Made by a program: the position numbers and the translations under genes. The notes below the pieces were generated by a model. It searched no databases. It was not told the origin of the DNA and worked only from the letters and a program-made list of their open reading frames with translations. From the NCBI GenBank assembly GCA_964542645.1, contig CAZIUG010000003.1:1-64000 (forward strand): DNA of 64,000 nucleotides, read 5' to 3'. This stretch comes from Moanibacter sp964542645. Lineage in GTDB: Bacteria > Verrucomicrobiota > Verrucomicrobiia > Opitutales > UBA2987. This document shows, in pieces, positions 15,993-24,767 of this stretch (positions are counted from its first letter, which is position 1; the number at the start of each line of letters is the position of its first letter).

Positions 15993-18599
15993 TCAGGTGA
16001 CGGTTTTTTTCGATGTTTCCCACTCATACTTGGGAAGCATATCTCCTCGTTCCTCAACATGACGTCGATCGCCCTTGTGCCACCAGAAAAATACCGGACT
16101 AGCAATAAAGATCGATGAGAACGTTCCAGTGAAGATACCTATTATGAAAACAAGGGCAAAATCGACAACGACACCAGCTCCAAATAGGAAGAGAGGACAT
16201 GTGGCAAGGAGGGTGGTAATACTAGTCAGAATTGTTCGGGCCAGGGTGCGATTAATGGCGACGTTGACAATTCTTTCGAGTCGGGCGCCGGGGTTCAGAG
16301 TGAGTTCTTCTCGGATCCGGTCGAAAACAACGATGGTGTCGTTAAGGGAGTAACCGATAATCATTAAAACCGCAGCCACCATGGGAGCAGTGAATTGCCC
16401 ACTCCCGATGCCCCCCATTCCTAATAGGACGTAGAGCCCAATGCTCATGAAAATATCGTGAACTGTTGCTATAACTGCGCCGATCCCGTAACCAATCTCA
16501 AACCGCAAGGCGACATAGACGAGGATGGCGAGAAGAGCCAAGATAACGGATAGAACGGCACCAATTTTGATTTCATTTCCCACTGAAGGACTGATCTCAG
16601 ACTTGCCCAAAAGTTCAAGTCCGGCATCAGGAAATGCATTTTCGAGAGCTTGGAATACTTCGCCACCTCTTTTACCTTCGGTTTGTATTTTGAGGGTTTC
16701 TTTTGCCTGGCCGAGGGACGTTTGAGAGAGGGTGTTGATTTCGCCTAAGTCGTTATTCTGGGCTACGGCGTCAATCTCTTGCGAGGTTAGCTTTGTTTCA
16801 AAGTTCACGGTTAATTCATCACCTCCCAGAAAATCAATTCCAAAGATATGGTCCCAATTGACGGCAATGGCACCAATCCCAATGAGAACAATTACCCAAG
16901 AGGATTGGAAGGCTATCTTGCGGTAGCTGAGAAAGGATACCCCTTCAATACGGAAGAGGCTCGTTTTCATCATACGCTTCACAAAACCGGTATTGATAAT
17001 CAATTCCAGCAATGCTCGACTGACGATAAGAGCACAGAAAATTGAGGAGATAATTCCGATGGCCAAAGTAACACCAAATCCCCGGACCGGGCCGGACCCT
17101 AACCATATAAGAATTGAGGCGGTGATGAGGGTGGTCACATTGGCGTCAACGATAGTGGAAAGCGCTTTGTCGTAACCGGATACTAGGGCGGCAGGGAGTG
17201 TCTTCCCTTCCTTTAGCTCTTCACGTATGCGTTCAAAGATAAGGATATTAGCATCGACTGCCATACCGAGGGTTAGGACGAGAGCGGCTACTCCTGGAAG
17301 TGTGATCGTTGCTCCAAAGCTGGAAAGAGTGCCGAAGACGATTACGATATTAATAACTACGGAAATAACCGCGATCATGCCCGCTGACACGTAATAGAGC
17401 AGCATGAAGCCAATCACGACACATGCGCCAATTTGAAAGGCGGTAAAGGAGGAGTCTCGGGCATCAGCCGCCATGGTCGGACCGATATCATTCAACTCGT
17501 CGACCTCAAGTCCGATTTTAAGGGGATTGTTCAGAACATTGGAAAGCTCTTGCGCTTCTCGCTGTGTGAATTGGCCAGAAATTTCGGCGCCTCCACGAAT
17601 TTCCTCTCTCACGGTCGGGGCGCTATAGAGTTCTCCATCGAGGATAATAGCCAGCTGGCCCACAGTTTGGGTGCGTTCATTTTCCTCTGCGATTCTTCGG
17701 GTTGCACTAGCGAAGGCTTCTTCTCCATCGGAGGTAAATCGGAGCAACACTCGATAGCTTCCAAACTCAGTTGGTGCGGCAAATGCTTCATCTATGATAT
17801 CCCCCTCCATTTCCGGAATTTTCTTGATATAATATGGGGTCTGCGTGATTTGCCCGGTTTTGCGGTCTTCTCGCAGCTCAAACATGGCACGGTATCCGAT
17901 CGGCGGATCGTGTTCCAGAGAGGGGATAGTAGTACGGTGGACAAGACTGAATACGAGGAGTGCCGGTTTGCCGATATCAGCGACTATCCCTGGATCTTTA
18001 CTCAGTTCGAGGCCAGGCAACTGTACCTCGATGTGTTTGTCCCCGACCAGTCGTATTACTGGTTCCGCGACTCCAAATCCGTCAACCCGTTTACGCAGGA
18101 TCTCCACTGCTTTATTTAATTCGGCCTCTCTAAAGAATTCTTTTTCGGATGCAGTCAGTTCTTCTCTTTCGCCGACCCCTAGATTTATTTCAGAATCTTC
18201 TGTATCCTTCACTTTGTAAGTGACCGATACTCCACCCTTGAGATCCAAGCCCGGTTTAACTTTTCCCTTGGAACGAAGGCGCAGCTCGTCTAACAAAACC
18301 TGGTTTCGTTTCTCCAAGTTTCGAATGTCCCGTGCATTGATCTCGGGAAAGAATTTCTGCAGGTCGATTTTCTCATTCTTCAGAATGTCGCGAAAAGCGA
18401 TGAAAAAGGAGTTCGCCTCACCGGTGGAGACCCGGGTAATCGCTCTTTCGTGCAGATGATTAAATTCGTCCAGCTCAGCTGTTGCCTGGCTCAGGATAAA
18501 ACTGTCGAAGGGTGAGTCCTGAACCGGGATTATATTGAGGATCGCCCATACCAGGATTGTCAGGGCAAGCGCGCTCTTCCAAATGATGCTACCAGCCAT
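15993..18599 (-). CDS. secDF: Fused protein translocase subunits SecD-SecF
   Basis: Membrane partner of SecYEG that uses the proton gradient to pull exported proteins through. 868 residues, a SecD half (about 1-545) and a SecF half (about 550-868) in one chain. The SecD half has an N-terminal membrane segment, the periplasmic P1 region and the signature GMAVDANILIFERIREEL; the SecF half has GYSLNDTIVVFDRIREEL. There are about twelve predicted membrane segments overall. It follows yajC with no spacer, and recJ follows after six bases. The fused form is known from several phyla, so the fusion is not itself novel. Confidence 0.95.
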   Translation of the reverse strand: MAGSIIWKSALALTILVWAILNIIPVQDSPFDSFILSQATAELDEFNHLHERAITRVSTGEANSFFIAFRDILKNEKIDLQKFFPEINARDIRNLEKRNQVLLDELRLRSKGKVKPGLDLKGGVSVTYKVKDTEDSEINLGVGEREELTASEKEFFREAELNKAVEILRKRVDGFGVAEPVIRLVGDKHIEVQLPGLELSKDPGIVADIGKPALLVFSLVHRTTIPSLEHDPPIGYRAMFELREDRKTGQITQTPYYIKKIPEMEGDIIDEAFAAPTEFGSYRVLLRFTSDGEEAFASATRRIAEENERTQTVGQLAIILDGELYSAPTVREEIRGGAEISGQFTQREAQELSNVLNNPLKIGLEVDELNDIGPTMAADARDSSFTAFQIGACVVIGFMLLYYVSAGMIAVISVVINIVIVFGTLSSFGATITLPGVAALVLTLGMAVDANILIFERIREELKEGKTLPAALVSGYDKALSTIVDANVTTLITASILIWLGSGPVRGFGVTLAIGIISSIFCALIVSRALLELIINTGFVKRMMKTSLFRIEGVSFLSYRKIAFQSSWVIVLIGIGAIAVNWDHIFGIDFLGGDELTVNFETKLTSQEIDAVAQNNDLGEINTLSQTSLGQAKETLKIQTEGKRGGEVFQALENAFPDAGLELLGKSEISPSVGNEIKIGAVLSVILALLAILVYVALRFEIGYGIGAVIATVHDIFMSIGLYVLLGMGGIGSGQFTAPMVAAVLMIIGYSLNDTIVVFDRIREELTLNPGARLERIVNVAINRTLARTILTSITTLLATCPLFLFGAGVVVDFALVFIIGIFTGTFSSIFIASPVFFWWHKGDRRHVEERGDMLPKYEWETSKKTVT

Positions 18600-18923
18600 C
18601 TAATTCTCGATTTTAGACTGTACCGCGTTTTTGCTCAGCTCGACTTTCGTGTTCTCAGCGATCTTCACAACGAACCGGTCCTCCTTTACGTTGGTGATCT
18701 CACCATAGATTCCGCTGGAGGTGATAACATAGTCGCCCGATTGAAGTTCTGAGAGGAGTTTGGTATGTGCCTTTTGTCTTTTCCTCTGGGGGGCCAATAG
18801 CAAAAACCAGAGTCCGGCAAAGAGAAGGATATAGAAGAAGATGATTGATCCTCCCCCAGATCCCGCCCCTCCTGCTTGTGCAAAAGGTGGAACTAATTGA
18901 ATAGGATTATGAAATAAGCTCAT
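18600..18923 (-). CDS. yajC: Preprotein translocase accessory subunit YajC
   Basis: Small membrane protein of the SecDF-YajC complex, 107 residues. One membrane segment at about residues 26-45 (FYILLFAGLWFLLL) is followed by the diagnostic APQRKRQKAH and by a cytoplasmic beta-rich domain with LQSGDYVITSSGIYGEI. The N-terminus before the membrane segment is Gly/Ser-rich. The stop codon is directly followed by the secDF start, so the two are almost certainly translated from one mRNA. Confidence 0.93.
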   Translation of the reverse strand: MSLFHNPIQLVPPFAQAGGAGSGGGSIIFFYILLFAGLWFLLLAPQRKRQKAHTKLLSELQSGDYVITSSGIYGEITNVKEDRFVVKIAENTKVELSKNAVQSKIEN

Positions 18924-19228
18924 TTTCGCGACCGTAGTTGAAATTAAAACAATGAAGATAAGTGATATTCAGAATGCAAGCCAAAGGAATTGTTCAAAAG
19001 AAACTGTTGAATGTAGTCTTGATGATGTTAACTCTTCGCTCAATGTGAATGTTGATCGCTTTGGATTCCTTTGTCTGGTTAAACACCGCCCATTTATCAA
19101 CAGACTGGGGAAGATAGCAAGGAGACTACCTAAAATTTGCTAGCATTCCTACACGATACGAAAAAATGGGGATTCACCAATTCGATTGACATTTAACACG
19201 GACAATTTAGGAAGGGCGATCTTTAAAG
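18924..19228. other. Divergent gap between yajC and korA
   Basis: 305 bases between divergently transcribed genes, so it must hold promoters in both directions, though none can be named with confidence. A 63-codon reading frame at 18952-19143 has no family resemblance and is treated as chance. GGAAGGG at 19210-19216 is the probable ribosome binding site for korA. Confidence 0.4.
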
Positions 19229-21025
19229 GTGACCACTGCTGATTCGAGTCAGACTTCGGTCGTTGACCGCAGTTCTCTCCGAGAGGAGACGATTACGGAT
19301 GCTGTTATCCGGCTGGCTGGAGATTCACAGGACGGTATACAGACAATTGGGGGATTTCTGGCGCGGCTGGCTGGACGGAGCGACCAGGATGTCATGACTT
19401 ATATGACCATCCCGTCAACCATCGCGGGAGGCCCTTCTATTTTTCAGGTCAGAATAGGATCGGGAGATGTTCTCTCAGCCGGCGATGCGGCTGATTTCCT
19501 CGTTACATTCTACCAACACAGCTACGATGAGCATATAGAATCCCTTAAGGAAGGAGGCGTGCTTATCTATGATCCGGATCATGTTGAGCCGGATGTTAAA
19601 GACCGACGGTTTGTCAACGTTGCTGTCCCGATATCTGGGCTCACCATTGAATCACTAGGTGGCAATGCTAAGAGCAAGGGGAAGAATATTTTTGTGCTGG
19701 GGTTGATCGCTCGGATTTTTAATTTAGATGTAGAAAAGCTGAAGCTTCTGATGAAGGAGCGATTCGGGGGAAAGGGTAAGGGGATATTGCGCAATGCCTA
19801 CCTAGCGTTCGACGCTGGGTTTGGCTATCCGATGGATAATGTCCTGAACCGTTATTACCAATTTGAGAAATCGATCCGAAGAGAGGGTAGGCCTCAGGTT
19901 ACTATGGATGGTAATCAGGCTCTCGCATATGGATTAATCGCGGCGGGGGTGCGCTATGGAGCCGGGTACCCGATTACACCCTGGTCCAGTATAATGGAAT
20001 TGCTACGGGTCGAACTATCAAAATATGGAGGTGTCTTTGTCCAGGCGGAGGACGAACTTGCGGCCATATCGATCGCGTTAGGTTTCGCCTACAGCGGACA
20101 TCTTGCGGTTACCGGTAGTGCCGGTCCGGGTATCTCTCTTAAGATGGAAGCTCTGGGTTGGGCCGTGATGGCGGAGATTCCTTTAGTGGTGGTGAATGTC
20201 CAAAGGGGCGGGCCCAGTACTGGATTACCGACCAACGTGGAGCAAAGTGATCTCATGCAGGCGATATACGGCAGCCATGGGGATACTCCAAGAGTTGTTT
20301 TGGCGCCTCGCCACGTTGAGGATTGCTTTTACGTGGCTCTGGAAGCCGGGCAAATTGCCCGCAAGTATAGTACCCCAGTAATCATACTAAGCGATCAGGC
20401 ACTAGCTACTCGAATCGAGGCTTTCGACGAACCCAATTTGGAGGAATTGGTAGTCGATCCGGTGCTTGATCTCAGCTCCCGAGGAAGCGATTTCCGACCA
20501 TATGATCTTGACGCGGTTACGCAACATGCACCTCCCGGGTCGGTTATGGAAGGGGGTAAGTATCCAGTAGTGACCGGTCTCGAGCACGATGAGAAAGGTC
20601 ATCCTACTGCTAATCCTCGCCTCCACTCGCAGATGACCGCCAAGCGTAGGGAGAAATTAAAAAACCTTTCCAAAGAGATCGGGATCCCTGAAGTGTATGG
20701 TGACGCTAAAGGGGAAATTCTACTGGTAGGATGGGGATCGACCTTCGGCCCCATACGGGAAGCAGTAGATCAAGCTCGCTCCAATGGTCGCAGGCTTGGA
20801 TGTATTCACCTAAATCATTTACATCCGTTTCCCAAGGGTATAGAGCGAATACTCAGTTGCTACCGAGAGACTTTCGTCGTTGAAATGAATGACGAAGGTT
20901 TGTACGGCTATGGCCAGTTGGCAGGGTTGCTCCGAGCCCGATATTGTCATCCCGGCATTCGAAGTATTACTAAAACTGATGGACTCACGTTTAAAGTGAA
21001 GGAGATATTAGATGGGATCTCGTAA
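19229..21025 (+). CDS. korA: 2-oxoacid:ferredoxin oxidoreductase, fused gamma-alpha subunit
   Basis: With the next gene forms a two-subunit 2-oxoacid:ferredoxin oxidoreductase that converts a 2-oxoacid (most likely 2-oxoglutarate) to acyl-CoA with reduction of ferredoxin. 598 residues: an N-terminal gamma-type domain (about 25-190, with IGGFLARLAGRS and STIAGGPS) and an alpha-type pyrimidine-binding domain (about 205-400, with YGAGYPITPWSSIME and SAGPGISLKMEALGWA), as in the KorA proteins of aerobes such as Mycobacterium. Start is GTG 19229 behind GGAAGGG; no ATG is available before the conserved region. korB follows after 102 bases. Confidence 0.9.
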   Translation: MTTADSSQTSVVDRSSLREETITDAVIRLAGDSQDGIQTIGGFLARLAGRSDQDVMTYMTIPSTIAGGPSIFQVRIGSGDVLSAGDAADFLVTFYQHSYDEHIESLKEGGVLIYDPDHVEPDVKDRRFVNVAVPISGLTIESLGGNAKSKGKNIFVLGLIARIFNLDVEKLKLLMKERFGGKGKGILRNAYLAFDAGFGYPMDNVLNRYYQFEKSIRREGRPQVTMDGNQALAYGLIAAGVRYGAGYPITPWSSIMELLRVELSKYGGVFVQAEDELAAISIALGFAYSGHLAVTGSAGPGISLKMEALGWAVMAEIPLVVVNVQRGGPSTGLPTNVEQSDLMQAIYGSHGDTPRVVLAPRHVEDCFYVALEAGQIARKYSTPVIILSDQALATRIEAFDEPNLEELVVDPVLDLSSRGSDFRPYDLDAVTQHAPPGSVMEGGKYPVVTGLEHDEKGHPTANPRLHSQMTAKRREKLKNLSKEIGIPEVYGDAKGEILLVGWGSTFGPIREAVDQARSNGRRLGCIHLNHLHPFPKGIERILSCYRETFVVEMNDEGLYGYGQLAGLLRARYCHPGIRSITKTDGLTFKVKEILDGIS

Positions 21026-21127
21026 AGGCTCTGTGTAAATGGGAGTGGTTTTTCTGATGGATACACGGTATACACGCAATCCTCTTGAGTTTTCCCTATT
21101 TTGAAATTGTAGTTAGGACGATTATCG

Positions 21128-22078
21128 ATGGGAAGCAACTTGTTAGCAGGAAAGGAAAATTTGGCAGAAGTAATACAGCCGCGGGTGGACAAGAAAATTT
21201 TGACCGCCGACAAACCAACTTGGTGTGCCGGATGTGGAGACTTTGCAGTTTTGGCGGCTTACTATAGGGTTTTGGAAAAGTTGCAGTTGAGACATGAGAA
21301 CATCGTGACTCTTGCCGGGATCGGGTGTTCCTCCCGGTTTCCTTATTTTGTTAATACCCACGGTGGGCACTTTATCCATGGGCGCGCGGTTCCTTTTGCG
21401 ACAGGTGTCAGTATATCTCGGCCTGATCTACATGTCTTTCTCTTCGGTGGTGACGGTGATGGATTCTCAATGGGGGGTAATCATCTAGATCATGGAGCTC
21501 GAAAGAATATTCAGATGACTTATGTCATTATGGACAATTTCGTCTACGGGCTGACTAAAAAGCAGACCTCCCCTACCTCTTTTATCGGGTTTAAGTCGAA
21601 AACAGACCCTGAGGGATCCGTAGATCAACCGATCAATCCCATGAAAAAACTGGTTACCAGTGGTGCCACTTTTATCGCTCGCACTCACGCCACCCAAGTA
21701 AAACACATGACGGAGATGTATGAGCGGGCTATTGCTCATGACGGCTTTTCCGTCATTGAGTGTCTATCTGAGTGTACCGAGTTCTACCGAGGCGCTTTCG
21801 ATGCCAGCGTTCCCAGAAAAGGGGGAGAGTTCCAGGTAATTGAGGAAAAGCGACATGATGGCTCTCCTGAGGATGAGCAAAGACATGATGTTTCAGACGA
21901 AACGGAAGCCTATCGACTGGCTGATCTGCCTTGGCCTGGTGTTTTCGGTGTTTTTTACCAGGCAGAGCGGCCGACCAAGAATGCCCTTGAGTCGGATCTG
22001 ATCGCTCGTGCTCGTGAGAAATCGCAGGGGCGCTCCTCGTTGCAAATGCTTCAAGAAACGTTTACGAGGTTTAAATAG
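21128..22078 (+). CDS. korB: 2-oxoacid:ferredoxin oxidoreductase, beta subunit
   Basis: Thiamine-diphosphate and [4Fe-4S] subunit of the complex with korA. 316 residues. The cluster cysteines are in WCAGCGDF (about 32-39) and GIGCSSRFPYF; the TPP/Mg motif is GDGDGFSMGGNH, followed by VIMDNFVYGLTKKQTSPTS. These match the 2-oxoglutarate-type beta subunits rather than pyruvate:ferredoxin oxidoreductase. No ferredoxin gene is adjacent. The 3' end converges on lgt. Confidence 0.9.
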   Translation: MGSNLLAGKENLAEVIQPRVDKKILTADKPTWCAGCGDFAVLAAYYRVLEKLQLRHENIVTLAGIGCSSRFPYFVNTHGGHFIHGRAVPFATGVSISRPDLHVFLFGGDGDGFSMGGNHLDHGARKNIQMTYVIMDNFVYGLTKKQTSPTSFIGFKSKTDPEGSVDQPINPMKKLVTSGATFIARTHATQVKHMTEMYERAIAHDGFSVIECLSECTEFYRGAFDASVPRKGGEFQVIEEKRHDGSPEDEQRHDVSDETEAYRLADLPWPGVFGVFYQAERPTKNALESDLIARAREKSQGRSSLQMLQETFTRFK

Positions 22079-22211
22079 CCTGATTTCCCCGGTCCTGGAG
22101 GTTATTCCACAAAGGACGGTGAGACGGTTCCCGATTGCTTCATCAACGGGCTCTCCATGGTCCAGATGTCTAGTATCCGATACCTCTAAGAAGGTTTGGT
22201 GATAGAGAAAA

Positions 22212-23060
22212 TTACTCGCGAGTTGCCGGAAAAAGATTAGTCTTGCGGACCCAAACTATCCAAAAAATTCCGAGGGTGCCTAGGATGATAGAATAGAAGA
22301 CACCGCGGCTAAGACCGAGGATGAGACCGGCAGGATCGGGTTCACGAAAAACCTCCCCAATGATGCGGAGAATTGAATATGCTACAAGGAATTCACCGGA
22401 AAGTTGACCGGCCGGCATTCGTTGCGGATTGGATCGCCAGAAGCGTAGTTGTATATACGCCCCCAAAACGAGGCCCTCGAGGGCTGCCTCATAGAGCTGG
22501 GACGGGTGACGGGGAGCAACAAGTTCCAGGGGAGTGTTAGGCGGTGTGCTTGTCGGGAAAATTACAGCCCAAGGGACGTTGGAAAGTTTGCCCCAAAGTT
22601 CACCATTGATGAAATTGGCAATTCGGCCAAAAAGGAGTCCGGGAGGCGCCACGGTGACAATTAGATCAGTCGTTTTGAGGAAAGGAGTTTTAGTTCTTCG
22701 GGCAATAAGGAAAGCAGCAATAAGGCAGCCTACAAAGCCACCGTGGCTAGCCATTCCCCCCTTCCAAAATTCGAAAAAAGAAAGAGGATTGCGGAGGAAT
22801 ACATGCAGGTCGTAGAGGAGCATGAAGCCCAGCCGGCCTCCGATCATTGTCCCCAGGGCAAGGTAGAGGATGGCGTTTATTTGGGCTTCTGAATTCCAGG
22901 TTGACCGTTTCGTCTTGAAATAGAGTTTAAGAAGTCCGCAGGCGGTGATAAATCCTAATATGTAAGCGATGCCGTACCATCGGATAGCGAAATCTCCGTA
23001 AATTGGAAGAAGAACCGGATTCAGGTCATGCTGGAAGTAGGCTAAAAAATTTGAAGACAC
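22212..23060 (-). CDS. lgt: Prolipoprotein diacylglyceryl transferase
   Basis: Inner-membrane enzyme that attaches diacylglycerol to the lipobox cysteine of prelipoproteins. 282 residues with about seven membrane segments. The signature GRIANFINGELWGK (near 144-157) and the upstream MASHGGFVGCLIA, with its conserved His, are intact. The start is GTG 23060 (no nearby ATG), which places the usual HDLNPVLLPI opening at residues 11-20. Convergent with korB. Confidence 0.93.
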   Translation of the reverse strand: MSSNFLAYFQHDLNPVLLPIYGDFAIRWYGIAYILGFITACGLLKLYFKTKRSTWNSEAQINAILYLALGTMIGGRLGFMLLYDLHVFLRNPLSFFEFWKGGMASHGGFVGCLIAAFLIARRTKTPFLKTTDLIVTVAPPGLLFGRIANFINGELWGKLSNVPWAVIFPTSTPPNTPLELVAPRHPSQLYEAALEGLVLGAYIQLRFWRSNPQRMPAGQLSGEFLVAYSILRIIGEVFREPDPAGLILGLSRGVFYSIILGTLGIFWIVWVRKTNLFPATRE

Positions 23061-23189
23061 GGGCTTTAAAAGACCTTCGAGGAGCGCGAGTTATGATTAA
23101 TTTTGTCCAGAGACTGAGCGAAAGACCTCGTTTGCGCGCCTGTAGATCATATTATTGGATGCCGTGAAGATGTAGGTGTCTAACGCTAT

Positions 23190-24245
23190 TTATTGAGGGG
23201 CGCTGCTTGGAGATTCCTCAGCCTTTTTCTTCTCAGCTTGATCCCGTGCCAGTTCGCGCATATCGACTGCAACATCTGTTTCCTCGTAGATTTCTCTTCC
23301 AAGGATGTGTTCAATGGTGTCCTCCACTGTAACAACACCTACAGTGGAACCAAATTCATCTACCACCATGGCAAGTTGTTGATGGGTTCTAAGAAAATGC
23401 TGCAGCGCGGCAGCGGCTGAAGATGTCTCAGGAACGAAGGTCATTTCACCCATGAGTTCACCGACCTTCTTGTTATTTTGATCATTGGCCATAGCTTGTA
23501 AGAGGTCGCGACGGCGGACTAGACCGACAATGTTATCAATGCTCTCCTGATATACAGGAAGGCGGCCGAAAGGGATATTTCGAAACTGGATAAAAACTTC
23601 CTCCACAGTGAGGTTAGCATCGAATGCCGTAACAACAGTACGTGGAGTCATAATTTCACTAATATGCACGTCATCTAAACTGAGCGCGTTGCGGATCATA
23701 TCCCGTTCGCTGTTTGTCAATGAACCGTCCTTAGCATGTTTATCGGCCAAAAGTGTTATTTCTTCATCTTCGTCAGCCTCTGCTTCTACCGCTTCTCTAT
23801 CGACTACCAATCGAATCGAGTGCATCGTCAGGTAGGCCAACGGGTACATAGAATAGCGGACTAGCTGAAGAGGGTAGACAAGATGTCTCTGGAGAACCCT
23901 CCGATAGATCACACCCATATTCTTAGGAAGAATCTCAGAAAGAATAAGGATGCCAAGAACCATGAAAAACGAAATTATCCCCACTAGATTTCCTGCTACA
24001 TCCTTGGCCACGCTCGCGACCCACATTGCTCCCATGGTGTTGGCGATGGTATTGAGCGTCAGGATAGCCGAACTGGTCAATTCTATATCATTCTTGAAAG
24101 TCTCAAGAAGACTCCCCTGTTTTGGGGATTCCTTTTTTAGCGCTTCGATTTCCGAGATCGTGGTACTGAGTATGAAAGCCTCAAGAAGGGAGCAGAAGCC
24201 GGAAACGCCGAGAGTAAAACAAATTGGCAATATAAGGCCTGTCAT
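23190..24245 (-). CDS. CNNM/CBS-domain membrane protein (HlyC/CorC family)
   Basis: 351 residues. The N-terminal DUF21/CNNM domain (about 1-165) has three to four membrane segments and the LSEILPKNMGVIYRR motif. A CBS pair follows (about 190-315) with IMTPRTVVTAFDA, GRLPVYQESIDNIVGLV and VVDEFGSTVGVVTVEDTIEHILG. Members are linked to Mg2+/Co2+ efflux or resistance. Unlike many relatives, it has no C-terminal CorC_HlyC domain; it ends in a charged Lys/Glu tail. Divergent from gcvH. Confidence 0.85.
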   Translation of the reverse strand: MTGLILPICFTLGVSGFCSLLEAFILSTTISEIEALKKESPKQGSLLETFKNDIELTSSAILTLNTIANTMGAMWVASVAKDVAGNLVGIISFFMVLGILILSEILPKNMGVIYRRVLQRHLVYPLQLVRYSMYPLAYLTMHSIRLVVDREAVEAEADEDEEITLLADKHAKDGSLTNSERDMIRNALSLDDVHISEIMTPRTVVTAFDANLTVEEVFIQFRNIPFGRLPVYQESIDNIVGLVRRRDLLQAMANDQNNKKVGELMGEMTFVPETSSAAAALQHFLRTHQQLAMVVDEFGSTVGVVTVEDTIEHILGREIYEETDVAVDMRELARDQAEKKKAEESPSSAPQ

Positions 24246-24377
24246 GAGTGCGACGGAATCACCCTTAAAGGGACCGTCGAAAATCCACTGTGTTCGTGGA
24301 TACTTGAATCAATATGGACAGCGACATGAGATTGACAAGTACATCTTTGAAATCAGCATTTGTTATTCTTCAAACTA

Positions 24378-24767
24378 GTGGCTCAAATTTTACCACATCT
24401 ACAATTTACGGAAGAGCATGAGTGGATTCGGATTGATGGCGAATCTGGTCTGGTAGGCATTACGGAGTTTGCTCAAGAGGAACTTGGTGATGTTACCTTC
24501 GTAGAGCTTCCCGAGATTGGATTGTTTCTCGACCGAGGAGATGTTATTGGAGTGGTGGAATCGGTTAAAGCCGCATCTGATATCTTCGCCCCTTTAAGCG
24601 GGGAAATCCTCGAGATTAACGCTGCTGTGGAGGAGAGACCTGAGTTAGTCAACAGTGATCCCTATGGAGAAGGCTGGCTGGTGCGGTTGAGAATCAAGAA
24701 CCCTGAAGAGGTACAGTCGCTCCTTTCGAGTGAGGAATATGGGCGATTGCTTAAGGGAGAATCATGA
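24378..24767 (+). CDS. gcvH: Glycine cleavage system H protein
   Basis: Lipoyl carrier of the glycine cleavage system. From the GTG at 24378 the protein is 129 residues, the normal size, with the opening FTEEHEWIR and the lipoylation site ESVKAASD with Lys at about position 64. A TTG six codons upstream is the alternative start; neither has a strong ribosome site. It opens the nine-gene one-carbon run and overlaps the next gene by four bases (ATGA), so translation is coupled. No gcvP gene is in the window. Confidence 0.9.
   Translation: MAQILPHLQFTEEHEWIRIDGESGLVGITEFAQEELGDVTFVELPEIGLFLDRGDVIGVVESVKAASDIFAPLSGEILEINAAVEERPELVNSDPYGEGWLVRLRIKNPEEVQSLLSSEEYGRLLKGES

Noticed and set aside
17433..18119. 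228-codon plus-strand frame
   Set aside because: Antisense to the SecD half of secDF, a well-supported gene; coding-like length is a by-product of its codon use.
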